This document shows positions 56,885-64,000 of a DNA stretch of 64,000 nucleotides, piece after piece (position 1 is the first letter of the stretch; the number at the start of each line of letters is the position of its first letter). The stretch lies in contig JADJUE010000011.1 of assembly GCA_016710785.1 (NCBI GenBank), positions 124,001-188,000 on the forward strand, read 5' to 3'. The DNA is from Candidatus Epilinea brevis (lineage in GTDB: Bacteria; Chloroflexota; Anaerolineae; Epilineales; Epilineaceae). The notes under the pieces were generated by a model. It ran no database searches and had not been told where the DNA came from. It saw only the letters and a program-made list of their open reading frames with translations. The position numbers and the translations under genes are program-made.

Positions 56885-59491
56885 GTGACCAAGCTCGTCA
56901 TCGTCGAATCCCCCACCAAGGCGCGCACCATCGGCGCCTTCCTGCCCAAGGACTACGTCGTGCTGGCCAGCATGGGCCATGTGCGGGACCTGCCCTCATC
57001 TGCAGCTGAGATCCCCAAAGCCATGCGCGAGGCGTCCTGGAGCCGCCTGGGCGTGGACGTGGAGGCTGGGTTCGCGCCGCTGTATGTGGTGTCGCCCAAA
57101 CGCAAGGACACCATCAAACAGCTGAAGGACGCGCTGAAGCAGGCGGACGAAGTCTTCATCGCCACCGACGAGGACCGCGAAGGCGAGAGCATCGGCTGGC
57201 ATCTGGTGGAGGTCCTCGCCCCGAAGGTCCCCATCCGCCGTATGGTCTTCCATGAGATCACCAAGGACGCCATCAAGCGCGCCCTCACCAGCACCCGCCA
57301 GATAGACGACCACCTGGTGCGGGCCCAGGAGACGCGGCGCATTCTGGACCGCCTGGTGGGATACACCCTCTCGCCCCTCCTGTGGAAGAAGATCGCTCCC
57401 AAGCTCAGCGCCGGCCGCGTGCAGTCAGTGGCCGTGCGGCTGCTCGTGGAGCGGGAGCGGGAGCGGGCAGCCTTCGTCAAGGGCGGCTACTGGGACCTGG
57501 GCGCGGAGCTGACCAAGCGCCCCGCCGACGAGGGCGGCTTCAGCGCCCAGCTCTCCCAGGTGGACGGCCGGCGGGTGGCCACGGGCAAGGACTTCGATCC
57601 GGACACCGGCCGGGTGCCGGAGGGCAAAGACCTGCTGGTGCTGAACGAGGCCGCCGCCCTGTCCCTGAGGGAGCGGCTGCTGGGCGCGACGTGGCGGGTG
57701 ACAGAGCTGGAGACCCGGCGCGCCAGCCGCCAGCCCTATCCGCCTTTCACCACCAGCACCCTGCAGCAGGAGGCGGGGCGCAAGCTGCACCTCTCGGCCC
57801 GCGAGACCATGCAGGTGGCTCAGGCGCTCTACGAGAACGGTCATATCACCTACCACCGCACGGATTCCTACAACCTGTCGGAGGAGGCCATCGCCGGGGC
57901 GCGGCAGCGGATCCAGGCGCTCTACGGCGCGGATTACCTCAGCGCCGAGCCGCGGCGTTTCAAGACCAAGTCGCGCAGCGCCCAGGAGGCCCATGAAGCC
58001 ATCCGCCCGGCCGGCGGCGAGATGCGGCCGGTGGCCCAACTGCCCCTGTCGGGGCGCGAAGCCAAGCTCTACGACCTGATCTGGAAGCGGGCCATGGCCA
58101 CGCAGATGGCTGATGCCCAGCTGGAGTTCGCCACCGTGCAGGTGGACGCCGGTGCGGCTGGGGTGCCGCCGCAGGCCCGCTTCGTCGCTCGCGGGCGACG
58201 GGTCATCTTCCCCGGCTTCTTCCGTGCCTACGTGGAAGGTTCCGACGACCCCGAGGCGGCCATCGAGGACAAGGATGCGCCGTTGCCCGTGCTGGCCGAG
58301 GGCGAAGCCCTGGACCTGCAGGGCCTGCAAGCCGCCGGCCACGAGACCAAGCCGCCGGCGCGCTACACCGAGGCCTCCCTGGTCAAGTCCCTGGAAGCGC
58401 ATGGCGTGGGACGGCCCAGCACCTATGCGGCCATCCTGGGCACCATCCAGGACCGCGGTTACGTGCGCAAGGCGGGCGGCGCCTTGGTGCCCACCTACAC
58501 TGCCTTCGCGGTCACCTCTCTCCTGGAGTCGGATTTCCAGAGCCTGGTCAACATCGGCTTCACGGCCGCCATGGAGGAAGACCTGGACCGCATCGCCGAA
58601 GGCGAAGTGGAATGGCGGACCTACCTGGAACGGTTCTTCAAGGGTCCGGAGGGATTGGAGCATCTGGTGGAGATGGCCCAGGGCACCGTCGACCCGCGGA
58701 TGGCCAGCACCGTGCGGCTGCTGCCCGACGCTTCGGTGCGCATCGGACGCTTCGGACCCTACCTGGAGCGCGGTAGCGGCGAAGACCGCCAGACCGCGGC
58801 ACTACCCGACGATCTGGCGCCGGCCGACCTGACCCCGGAGCTGGCCGAGTCGCTCTTCGCCCAGGGCGAGAACGGACCGGCATCGTTGGGGACCGACCCG
58901 GTCAGCGGCCAGTCGGTCTTCCTGAAGGAAGGCCCTTTCGGCCCTTATGCGCAATTGGGCGAAGACGACAGCGTCACGAAGCCCGCACGGGTCTCCCTGC
59001 CCAAGGGCCTGACGCCAGAGCAACTGGACCTACCCATGGCCCTGGCCCTCCTGGCCTTGCCGCGCACGCTGGGCACCCATCCCGAGACCGGCAAGCCGGT
59101 CAAGGCCGGGATCGGCCGTTTCGGCCCCTACGTGGTGCACGAGACCAGCTTCGCCAGCCTGAAGAAGGATGACGATGTGCTGAAAGTCGACCTGGATCGC
59201 GCCCTGGCGCTGCTGGCGGAGAAGAGCGGCCGTGCGGGGCGCGGCGGCAGCGGCGCGAGCACCGCGAGCGCCCTCGCCATCCTGGGCCCTCATCCGGACG
59301 ATGGTGAGCCCGTAGCCGTCATGCCCGGGCGCTACGGACCCTACGTCAAGCACGGCAAGACCAACGCCACCCTGCCCAAGGACGTGGAGCCAGGCAAGGT
59401 GACCATGGACCAGGCGGTCAGCATGTTGGCGGCCAAGGCGGGCCGCGGCAGCCCGGTGCGTCGTAGCCGCGGGTCCGCGGCTACGGGTTGA
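56885..59491 (+). CDS. topA: DNA topoisomerase I
   Basis: This 868-aa type IA topoisomerase relaxes negative supercoils. The Toprim has LVIVESPTKARTIGAF and ATDEDREGESIGWHL. The active-site Tyr is in ITYHRTDSYNLS, and SAQEAHEAIRPA is conserved. The C-terminus has no Cys4 zinc fingers. Instead it carries repeats of the type LGTDPVSGQ..F...GPFGPY, LGTHPETGKPV..G.GRFGPYV and LGPHPDDGEPV...PGRYGPYV, as in actinobacterial and chloroflexal enzymes. A GTG start precedes TKLVIVES. The 233-bp gap before it shows no gene. Confidence 0.95.
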   Translation: MTKLVIVESPTKARTIGAFLPKDYVVLASMGHVRDLPSSAAEIPKAMREASWSRLGVDVEAGFAPLYVVSPKRKDTIKQLKDALKQADEVFIATDEDREGESIGWHLVEVLAPKVPIRRMVFHEITKDAIKRALTSTRQIDDHLVRAQETRRILDRLVGYTLSPLLWKKIAPKLSAGRVQSVAVRLLVERERERAAFVKGGYWDLGAELTKRPADEGGFSAQLSQVDGRRVATGKDFDPDTGRVPEGKDLLVLNEAAALSLRERLLGATWRVTELETRRASRQPYPPFTTSTLQQEAGRKLHLSARETMQVAQALYENGHITYHRTDSYNLSEEAIAGARQRIQALYGADYLSAEPRRFKTKSRSAQEAHEAIRPAGGEMRPVAQLPLSGREAKLYDLIWKRAMATQMADAQLEFATVQVDAGAAGVPPQARFVARGRRVIFPGFFRAYVEGSDDPEAAIEDKDAPLPVLAEGEALDLQGLQAAGHETKPPARYTEASLVKSLEAHGVGRPSTYAAILGTIQDRGYVRKAGGALVPTYTAFAVTSLLESDFQSLVNIGFTAAMEEDLDRIAEGEVEWRTYLERFFKGPEGLEHLVEMAQGTVDPRMASTVRLLPDASVRIGRFGPYLERGSGEDRQTAALPDDLAPADLTPELAESLFAQGENGPASLGTDPVSGQSVFLKEGPFGPYAQLGEDDSVTKPARVSLPKGLTPEQLDLPMALALLALPRTLGTHPETGKPVKAGIGRFGPYVVHETSFASLKKDDDVLKVDLDRALALLAEKSGRAGRGGSGASTASALAILGPHPDDGEPVAVMPGRYGPYVKHGKTNATLPKDVEPGKVTMDQAVSMLAAKAGRGSPVRRSRGSAATG
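59462..59485 (+). repeat. Perfect 11-bp inverted repeat at the topA end
   Basis: CGTAGCCGCGG and its complement with a 2-nt loop lie in the last codons of topA, just before the murA promoter. No T tract; possibly a transcript-stabilising hairpin. Confidence 0.55.
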
Positions 59492-59514
59492 CCGCGGCGG
59501 GATTACGGTATACT
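59488..59514 (+). promoter_or_regulatory. Promoter of murA
   Basis: TTGACC (59488-59493) containing the topA stop, 15-bp spacer, and GGTATACT (-10 at 59509-59514). An ATG at 59523 lies 8 nt after the -10, and the RBS-supported ATG at 59565 lies 50 nt after. Confidence 0.6.
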
Positions 59515-59564
59515 GACAGCGCATGGCTGCGGCGCGGGTCCGGCCATCACCAACGAGGTCCCTC

Positions 59565-60902
59565 ATGACCGTGATGACGACCAGCATGCCCGCCGCCGCC
59601 TCTGTCCTGGGCGAGGGTCGCGGCGAGACCCTCTTCCGTGTCTGCGGCGCCGCCCCCTTGCGCGGGACAGTGGACATCAAGGGGGCCAAGAACGCCGCCC
59701 TGCCGATCATCGCCGCTACCTTGTTGAGCGCCGAGCCCTGCATCCTGGAGAACGTGCCGGACATCGCCGACATCCGCCTGATGATGGCCGTGCTGCGCCA
59801 TCTGGGCGCCCGGGTGGCCTTTGACGCCGCGGCGGGTCGCTTGGAAGTGGAGGCGGCGGAGATCAGGAGCCGCACGACACCGGAGGATCTGGCCAGTCGC
59901 CTGCGCGGCAGCTTCCTGGTGATGGGGCCGCTGTTGGCGCGCTTCGGACAGGCATCGGCCCCGCAGCCAGGAGGCTGTGTCATCGGTAGTCGCCCCCTGG
60001 ACGTGCCCATCCGCGGCTTCATCGACCTGGGCGCCCAGGTGACCAGCGTGGATGGTCGCTTCGCCGCCAGCGGGCGCCTCAAGGGCGCGAACATGATTCT
60101 GGACTACCCCAGCCACACCGGCACCGAGAACATCATCATGGCCGCCGCGATGGCTGAGGGCGAGACCGTGATCGAGAACGCGAGCACGGAGCCGGAGGTG
60201 TTGGACCTGGTGGACTTTCTGCGCGGCATGGGCGCCCGCATCGCCTGGATCGGCCCGGCGACGGTGGCCATCCAGGGCGTGTCGCGCCTCCACGGCAACG
60301 TGTACCGCCTGATGCCGGACCGCCTTGAAGCCGGGACCTACCTGCTGGCGGGGGCCATCACCCGCGGCGACGTAACGGTCAACCGCGTGGTGCCCCGCCA
60401 TCTGCATGCGGTCACCGCCAAGCTGCGGGAAGCCGGGGTGCACGTGGACGAAGGCAACCACTGGCTGCGCGTCTCGCCCGGCGAAGGCCTTCGGGCGGTG
60501 GACATCCGCACCTATACCTATCCCGGCTTCCCCACGGACCTGCAACAGCCCTTTGGCGCCCTCTTGACCCAGGCCGAGGGTCTGAGCACCATCCACGAGA
60601 CGATGTTCGAGGACCGCTTGCGCTATGTCGGCGAACTGGCGGCGATGGGGGCGGACGTGACCATCGCCGGTCAGACGGCCACCTTCCGCGGTCCCTGCAA
60701 CCTGCGTGGCACCCGGGTGGCCGCCCACGACCTGCGCGCCGGGGCGGCCGTCGTCCTCGCCGGGCTGGTGGCCGAAGGCGAGACCCTGGTCGAACGCGGC
60801 CAGTACATCGAGCGCGGCTATGCCAACTTCGCCGCCAACCTGCGGGCCCTGGGCGCCCGCTGCGAGGTCGGCGGGGGCCCGGCCGACGGGGCGGGGGGTT
60901 GA
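59565..60902 (+). CDS. murA: UDP-N-acetylglucosamine 1-carboxyvinyltransferase
   Basis: This 445-aa enzyme commits UDP-GlcNAc to peptidoglycan synthesis using phosphoenolpyruvate. GTVDIKGAKNAALPIIA carries the conserved Lys-Asn, and GSFLVMGPLLARFG follows. QPGGCVIGSRPLD includes the catalytic Cys equivalent to E. coli Cys115, so fosfomycin sensitivity is expected at this site. PGFPTDLQQPF and RGQYIERGY are near the end. ATG 59565 is chosen because GAGG stands 6 nt upstream. The alternative ATG at 59523 would match a leaderless transcript and adds 14 residues. Confidence 0.95.
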   Translation: MTVMTTSMPAAASVLGEGRGETLFRVCGAAPLRGTVDIKGAKNAALPIIAATLLSAEPCILENVPDIADIRLMMAVLRHLGARVAFDAAAGRLEVEAAEIRSRTTPEDLASRLRGSFLVMGPLLARFGQASAPQPGGCVIGSRPLDVPIRGFIDLGAQVTSVDGRFAASGRLKGANMILDYPSHTGTENIIMAAAMAEGETVIENASTEPEVLDLVDFLRGMGARIAWIGPATVAIQGVSRLHGNVYRLMPDRLEAGTYLLAGAITRGDVTVNRVVPRHLHAVTAKLREAGVHVDEGNHWLRVSPGEGLRAVDIRTYTYPGFPTDLQQPFGALLTQAEGLSTIHETMFEDRLRYVGELAAMGADVTIAGQTATFRGPCNLRGTRVAAHDLRAGAAVVLAGLVAEGETLVERGQYIERGYANFAANLRALGARCEVGGGPADGAGG

Positions 60903-61048
60903 CATTCAGGCCGCGACGGCGATGATTTCCCGGACCGCCCCAACTGGTTTCAGTCCCGGCAGCACTTTCCCCTGACGCGGTCCACCCGCGCCGGCATCCC
61001 CCGGGACCGCGCGCGTCGACGCGGTCACCGACGAGACGCGGAGGCAAC

Positions 61049-62068
61049 ATGTTCACGCGCCATATCGGCATCGATCTGGGCACGGTCAACGTGCTGGTTC
61101 ACGAGCGCGGCCGAGGCATCGTGCTCAACGAGCCCTCGGTCGTGGCCATCTCGGTCAACGACAACCGCATCATGGCCGTCGGTGCCGAGGCCCTGGAGAT
61201 GATGGGCCGCTCACCGGACACCATCGAGGTCTCGCGCCCCCTGCGCGATGGGGTCATCGCCGACTACGTGGTGACTGAGGCCATGCTGCGTTACTTCATC
61301 GGCAAAGTCTGCGGGCGCATGTCGTTCTTCAAGCCGCAGGTGATGATCTCTGTGCCGGTAGGCGTCACCAGCGTGGAGAGCCGCGCCGTGCGCGAGGCGG
61401 CGGAGCAGGCGGGAGCCCGCTCCGCCTATCTGATCCCCGAGCCGATGGCCGCGGCCATCGGCGCGGGGCTACCGGTCGGCACCCCCACCGGTAACATGGT
61501 CCTGAACATGGGCGGCGGCACCACGGAGGCGGCGGTGATCGCGGTAAACGGCATCGTGGTGGCCGGCTCGGTGCGGGTGGGCGGCGACAAGTTCAACGAC
61601 GCCATCACCAGCTACATCAAGCGCAAGTACAACCTCCTGATAGGCGATCGCACGGCGGAAGAGGTGAAGATCCAGATCGGGAGCGCCCTGAAGCCCGACG
61701 TCGCCGCGGACGAGCTGACGATGGAGGTCCGCGGCCGCGACCAGGTGACCGGACTGCCAAAGACCATCGTCATGCACACCGGCGAGGTGGTGGAGGCACT
61801 GACCGACCCCATCCAGGCCGTGATCAACGTCACCCGCGAGGTGTTGGAGCAGACGCCCCCCGAGCTGGTCAGTGACATCATCGACCGCGGGGTGATCATG
61901 ACCGGCGGCAACGCCCAGCTGCGCGACCTGGATGTGCTGCTCACCGAAGAGATCGGTGTGCCCTTCTACGTGGCTGACGACCCCATGGCCTGCGTGGCCC
62001 TGGGCGCGGGCAAGGCCCTGGAGAACTACGCCCTGATCCGCCGCACCCTGCCGGCGCTGAACGTGTAG
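61049..62068 (+). CDS. mreB: Rod-shape actin homologue MreB
   Basis: This 339-aa cytoskeletal ATPase positions peptidoglycan synthesis. Phosphate-1 motif is IGIDLGTVNVLV and phosphate-2 is MVLNMGGGTTEAAVI. SALKPDV and GVIMTGGNAQLRDLD (adenosine motif) follow, and MACVALGAGKALEN is C-terminal. In phosphate-2 the usual Asp (DIGGGT) is Asn here, a position that coordinates metal in actins. AGGCAAC and GGAGG precede the ATG. No mreC or mreD follow, since the next gene is an ABC transporter. Confidence 0.92.
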   Translation: MFTRHIGIDLGTVNVLVHERGRGIVLNEPSVVAISVNDNRIMAVGAEALEMMGRSPDTIEVSRPLRDGVIADYVVTEAMLRYFIGKVCGRMSFFKPQVMISVPVGVTSVESRAVREAAEQAGARSAYLIPEPMAAAIGAGLPVGTPTGNMVLNMGGGTTEAAVIAVNGIVVAGSVRVGGDKFNDAITSYIKRKYNLLIGDRTAEEVKIQIGSALKPDVAADELTMEVRGRDQVTGLPKTIVMHTGEVVEALTDPIQAVINVTREVLEQTPPELVSDIIDRGVIMTGGNAQLRDLDVLLTEEIGVPFYVADDPMACVALGAGKALENYALIRRTLPALNV

Positions 62069-62118
62069 CGCCGTCCGCCTTGCTCGGCGGCTTCTCATGT
62101 GCGACTAAGCTGGCCGCG

Positions 62119-62146
62119 TTGAACGCGAGGCCGGTCTGGTTATAAT
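62119..62146 (+). promoter_or_regulatory. Promoter of the ABC-transporter operon
   Basis: TTGAAC (62119-62124), 16-bp spacer, perfect TATAAT (62141-62146), giving an 80-nt leader. Confidence 0.75.
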
Positions 62147-62233
62147 CCTGCGCCTGATCACAAACACCCAATCCCAACCACGTAGCCGGACGAATTGAGC
62201 GATGCCGGCTGCATCAACTACCCGAGGGGGTGC

Positions 62234-63256
62234 ATGGACATGGCGCAAGAGCCTTCCAACGCCAGCCGCGGGGCCAGAGGGGAACCCATGATCGAGGTGG
62301 AGCGGCTGACCCGTTACTACGGGCCGGTCCCCGCGATCAACGACGTCTCGTTCACTGCCCACAAGGGCGAGATCGTCGGTTTCCTAGGCCCCAACGGCGC
62401 CGGCAAGACCACCACGATGCGCATGCTGACGGGCTATTTGCCGCCCTCGAGCGGCACCGCGCGCATCGCCGGCCACGACATCGTCAACGATTCGATGGCC
62501 GCTCGCAAGCTGATCGGCTACCTACCGGAGAGCACGCCGCTCTACCCGGAGATGACGGTCAGCGACTACCTGCATTTCATGGCCCGCCTGAGGGGCGTGA
62601 AGGACCGCGGAGCGGCCGTGGAGCGGGTGATGAGCCAGGTTTCCATCGACCACCGCGCGGACGACCTGATCGGCCACCTGTCCAAAGGCTTCCGCCAACG
62701 GGTGGGCATCGCCCAGGCTTTGGTGCACGACCCGAAGCTGATCATCCTGGACGAGCCGACCATCGGTCTGGACCCGCGCCAGATCCGCGAAGTGCGGGAG
62801 CTGATCGCCGAATTGCGTGGGGATCACACGGTACTTCTGTCCACCCATATCCTGCCAGAGGCGCAGCAGCTCTGTGACCGGATCCTGATCATCAAGCGCG
62901 GCCAGATCGTGGCCGAGGACACCACCGAAGGCCTGACGGCCCGCCTCGGCGGCGGCGAGCAGGTGAGGGTGGGCTTGGGCCGGAGCGTCCCGGCCGCTGA
63001 GATGCGCGCGGCCCTGGACAAGGTTCGAGGCGTGACCGAGGTGACGGGCGACGGCGACAGCTACACGGTGACGGTGCAGCCGGCTACGGACGCGCGCGCG
63101 GCAATCGCCGCCGCGGTGGTCGGGAATGGCTGGCCCCTGGTAGAACTCAACCTGAGCCGCCTGACCTTGGAGGACGTCTTCCTGGAGCTGACCGCGAGCG
63201 ATACCGCGGAAGAGGCCATGGAGGCCGAGATGGTCACCGAGGAGGAGGCCGACTGA
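62234..63256 (+). CDS. ABC transporter ATPase (gliding-type, GldA-like)
   Basis: This 340-aa ATP-binding subunit has Walker A LGPNGAGKTTTMRML and signature LSKGFRQRVGIAQAL. Walker B is LIILDEPTIGLDPRQI and the H-loop LLSTHILPEA. A 100-residue C-terminal domain follows (ARLGGGEQVRVGLGR ... LTLEDVFLELTA), of the type found in GldA and related exporters. The start at 62234 is preferred over a TTG at 62195 because GAGGGGG lies 7 nt upstream. The following permease and the cut-off gene complete a typical GldA-F-G order. Confidence 0.92.
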   Translation: MDMAQEPSNASRGARGEPMIEVERLTRYYGPVPAINDVSFTAHKGEIVGFLGPNGAGKTTTMRMLTGYLPPSSGTARIAGHDIVNDSMAARKLIGYLPESTPLYPEMTVSDYLHFMARLRGVKDRGAAVERVMSQVSIDHRADDLIGHLSKGFRQRVGIAQALVHDPKLIILDEPTIGLDPRQIREVRELIAELRGDHTVLLSTHILPEAQQLCDRILIIKRGQIVAEDTTEGLTARLGGGEQVRVGLGRSVPAAEMRAALDKVRGVTEVTGDGDSYTVTVQPATDARAAIAAAVVGNGWPLVELNLSRLTLEDVFLELTASDTAEEAMEAEMVTEEEAD

Positions 63257-63978
63257 TGAGCAACGTGATCACGGTGGCCCGACGCGAGTTGGGCGTCTTC
63301 TTCAGCTCCACCCTCTTCTGGGTGATCGCCACGGCCTTCATGCTCTTTGGAGGCCTCCTCTTCACCCTCTACATCCAGTCGCCCCAGGCGCAGGCCACCA
63401 TGATGCCCCTGCTCAGCCTGTACGGCACGGTACTTCTCTTCGTCACCCCGCTCATGGCGATGCGCTTGTTGGCCGAGGAACAGCGCTCCGGGACCTTGGA
63501 GCTGCTGATGACCTCCCCGGTCCAGGACTGGCAGGTGGTCATGGGCAAGTGGCTGGGCGCGTTCGCGGCGCTGCTCTCCTTGATGGCCCTGACGCTCAGC
63601 CATGTCTTCGTCATGAGCCGCCTGAGCGAGAAGGGCCTCGATCTGGGTCCGATGCTCTCCAGCTACCTGGGTCTGGCGCTGCTCTGCGCCGCCCTTCTGG
63701 CCCTGGGCGTCCTGACCTCGTCGGTGACCGAAAGTCAGGTGGTGGCTGGATTTCTGGGTGTCATGCTGGTCCTGGTCCTGTGGTTCCTGTCCATCCTCAA
63801 CCAGATCGGCTCGGAGGCCGCTTGGGTCAAGGGCGTGGCCTACATGGGCCTTTCCGATCATTACATGCATTTCGGTGACGGCCTGATCGACACCCGGGAT
63901 GTCATCTATTTCCTGACCCTGACCTTCGGTTGCCTGTTCCTGGCCACCCGAATCCTGGAAACGAGGAGGTGGCGCTGA
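63256..63978 (+). CDS. ABC-2 type permease (GldF-like)
   Basis: This 240-aa integral membrane subunit has six hydrophobic helices. LLAEEQRSGTLELLMTSPV is the conserved ABC-2 cytoplasmic motif after helix 2. It starts one base inside the previous stop (TGATG) with GAGGAGG upstream, so it is co-translated with the ATPase. The set resembles the exporter used in gliding bacteria and Gld-type regulators, but the substrate is unknown. Confidence 0.9.
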   Translation: MSNVITVARRELGVFFSSTLFWVIATAFMLFGGLLFTLYIQSPQAQATMMPLLSLYGTVLLFVTPLMAMRLLAEEQRSGTLELLMTSPVQDWQVVMGKWLGAFAALLSLMALTLSHVFVMSRLSEKGLDLGPMLSSYLGLALLCAALLALGVLTSSVTESQVVAGFLGVMLVLVLWFLSILNQIGSEAAWVKGVAYMGLSDHYMHFGDGLIDTRDVIYFLTLTFGCLFLATRILETRRWR

Positions 63979-64000
63979 TGGACAAGCTGCGCACGGCCGC
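63978..64000 (+). CDS. Start of a third transporter gene (GldG-like), cut by window end
   Basis: ATG overlaps the previous stop and follows GAGGAGGT at good distance; only MDKLRTA is visible. In such operons the third gene is usually a GldG-like auxiliary protein, which is inference from gene order. Confidence 0.6.

Noticed and set aside
59462..59485. Intrinsic terminator of topA
   Set aside because: The hairpin lies within the coding sequence and lacks a T tract, so it was listed only as an inverted repeat.

Overview
The window is a high-GC bacterial chromosome segment that reads best as Chloroflexota (Anaerolineae-like). This is an inference from family content. It rests on the SCO1664 / DUF3090 / MSMEG_4193 trio (known from Actinobacteria and Chloroflexi), secreted proteins with Thr/Pro-rich stalks and a recurring YLP(L/M) motif, a DnaG zinc finger with a CFGAC spacing, a TopA whose C-terminus carries repeats and no Cys4 zinc fingers, and a NurA-family nuclease. 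MreB and MurA indicate a peptidoglycan cell wall. No rRNA, CRISPR array, insertion sequence or prophage was seen.

Layout. 1-5.4 kb is an accessory zone with remnants of three toxin-antitoxin-like modules, a two-domain cupredoxin lipoprotein, a beta-propeller protein, and two inverted copies of a structured repeat. 5.5-10.6 kb holds a methyltransferase, dnaG, a secreted protein made of three cysteine-rich repeats, and a TPR protein. 10.6-20.4 kb holds a UDG and a surface-glycan block: GT2, GT4, methyltransferase, epimerase with an unknown partner, a GT39-like transferase, a frameshifted LPG-synthase/flippase-like protein and a membrane protein. 20.6-29.3 kb holds HU, a LysM-glycosidase, tRNA-Val, another GT2, a metzincin-like protease with an exported neighbour, and a giant subtilase.

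29.4-32.3 kb is a minus-strand operon scpB-cmk-DUF1461-plsC. 32.5-43.4 kb runs on the plus strand: a GT-C-like membrane protein, an overlapping four-gene unit (M23-like peptidase, unknown exported protein, inositol-phosphatase family, methyltransferase), NurA, small membrane proteins, and pyrD-pyrK. 43.3-51.7 kb holds three surface or polyphosphate-associated loci: a degenerate GDPD fused to a seven-bladed FG-GAP propeller, a VTC-DUF4956 pair, and a divergent 1278-aa CotH/lamin-tail protein. 51.8-54.4 kb holds arfB and the uncharacterised trio, divergent from the primary sigma factor. 55.7-64 kb holds a 3-hydroxyacyl-CoA dehydrogenase, topA, murA, mreB and the start of a gliding-type ABC transporter operon.

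Promoters are readable in many places as TATAAT-like hexamers, often with a TTGACA-like box 15-18 bp upstream. At some genes the -10 box lies only 7-8 nt before the ATG, which points to leaderless transcripts. The observations most worth a second look are the paired structured repeat at 505-655 and 3790-3937, the tandem hairpin array before the GT2 gene at 11571, the symmetric cysteine-repeat protein, the degenerate GDPD-propeller fusion, the VTC/DUF4956/CotH neighbourhood, and the kinase-like/DUF3090/phosphatase trio.
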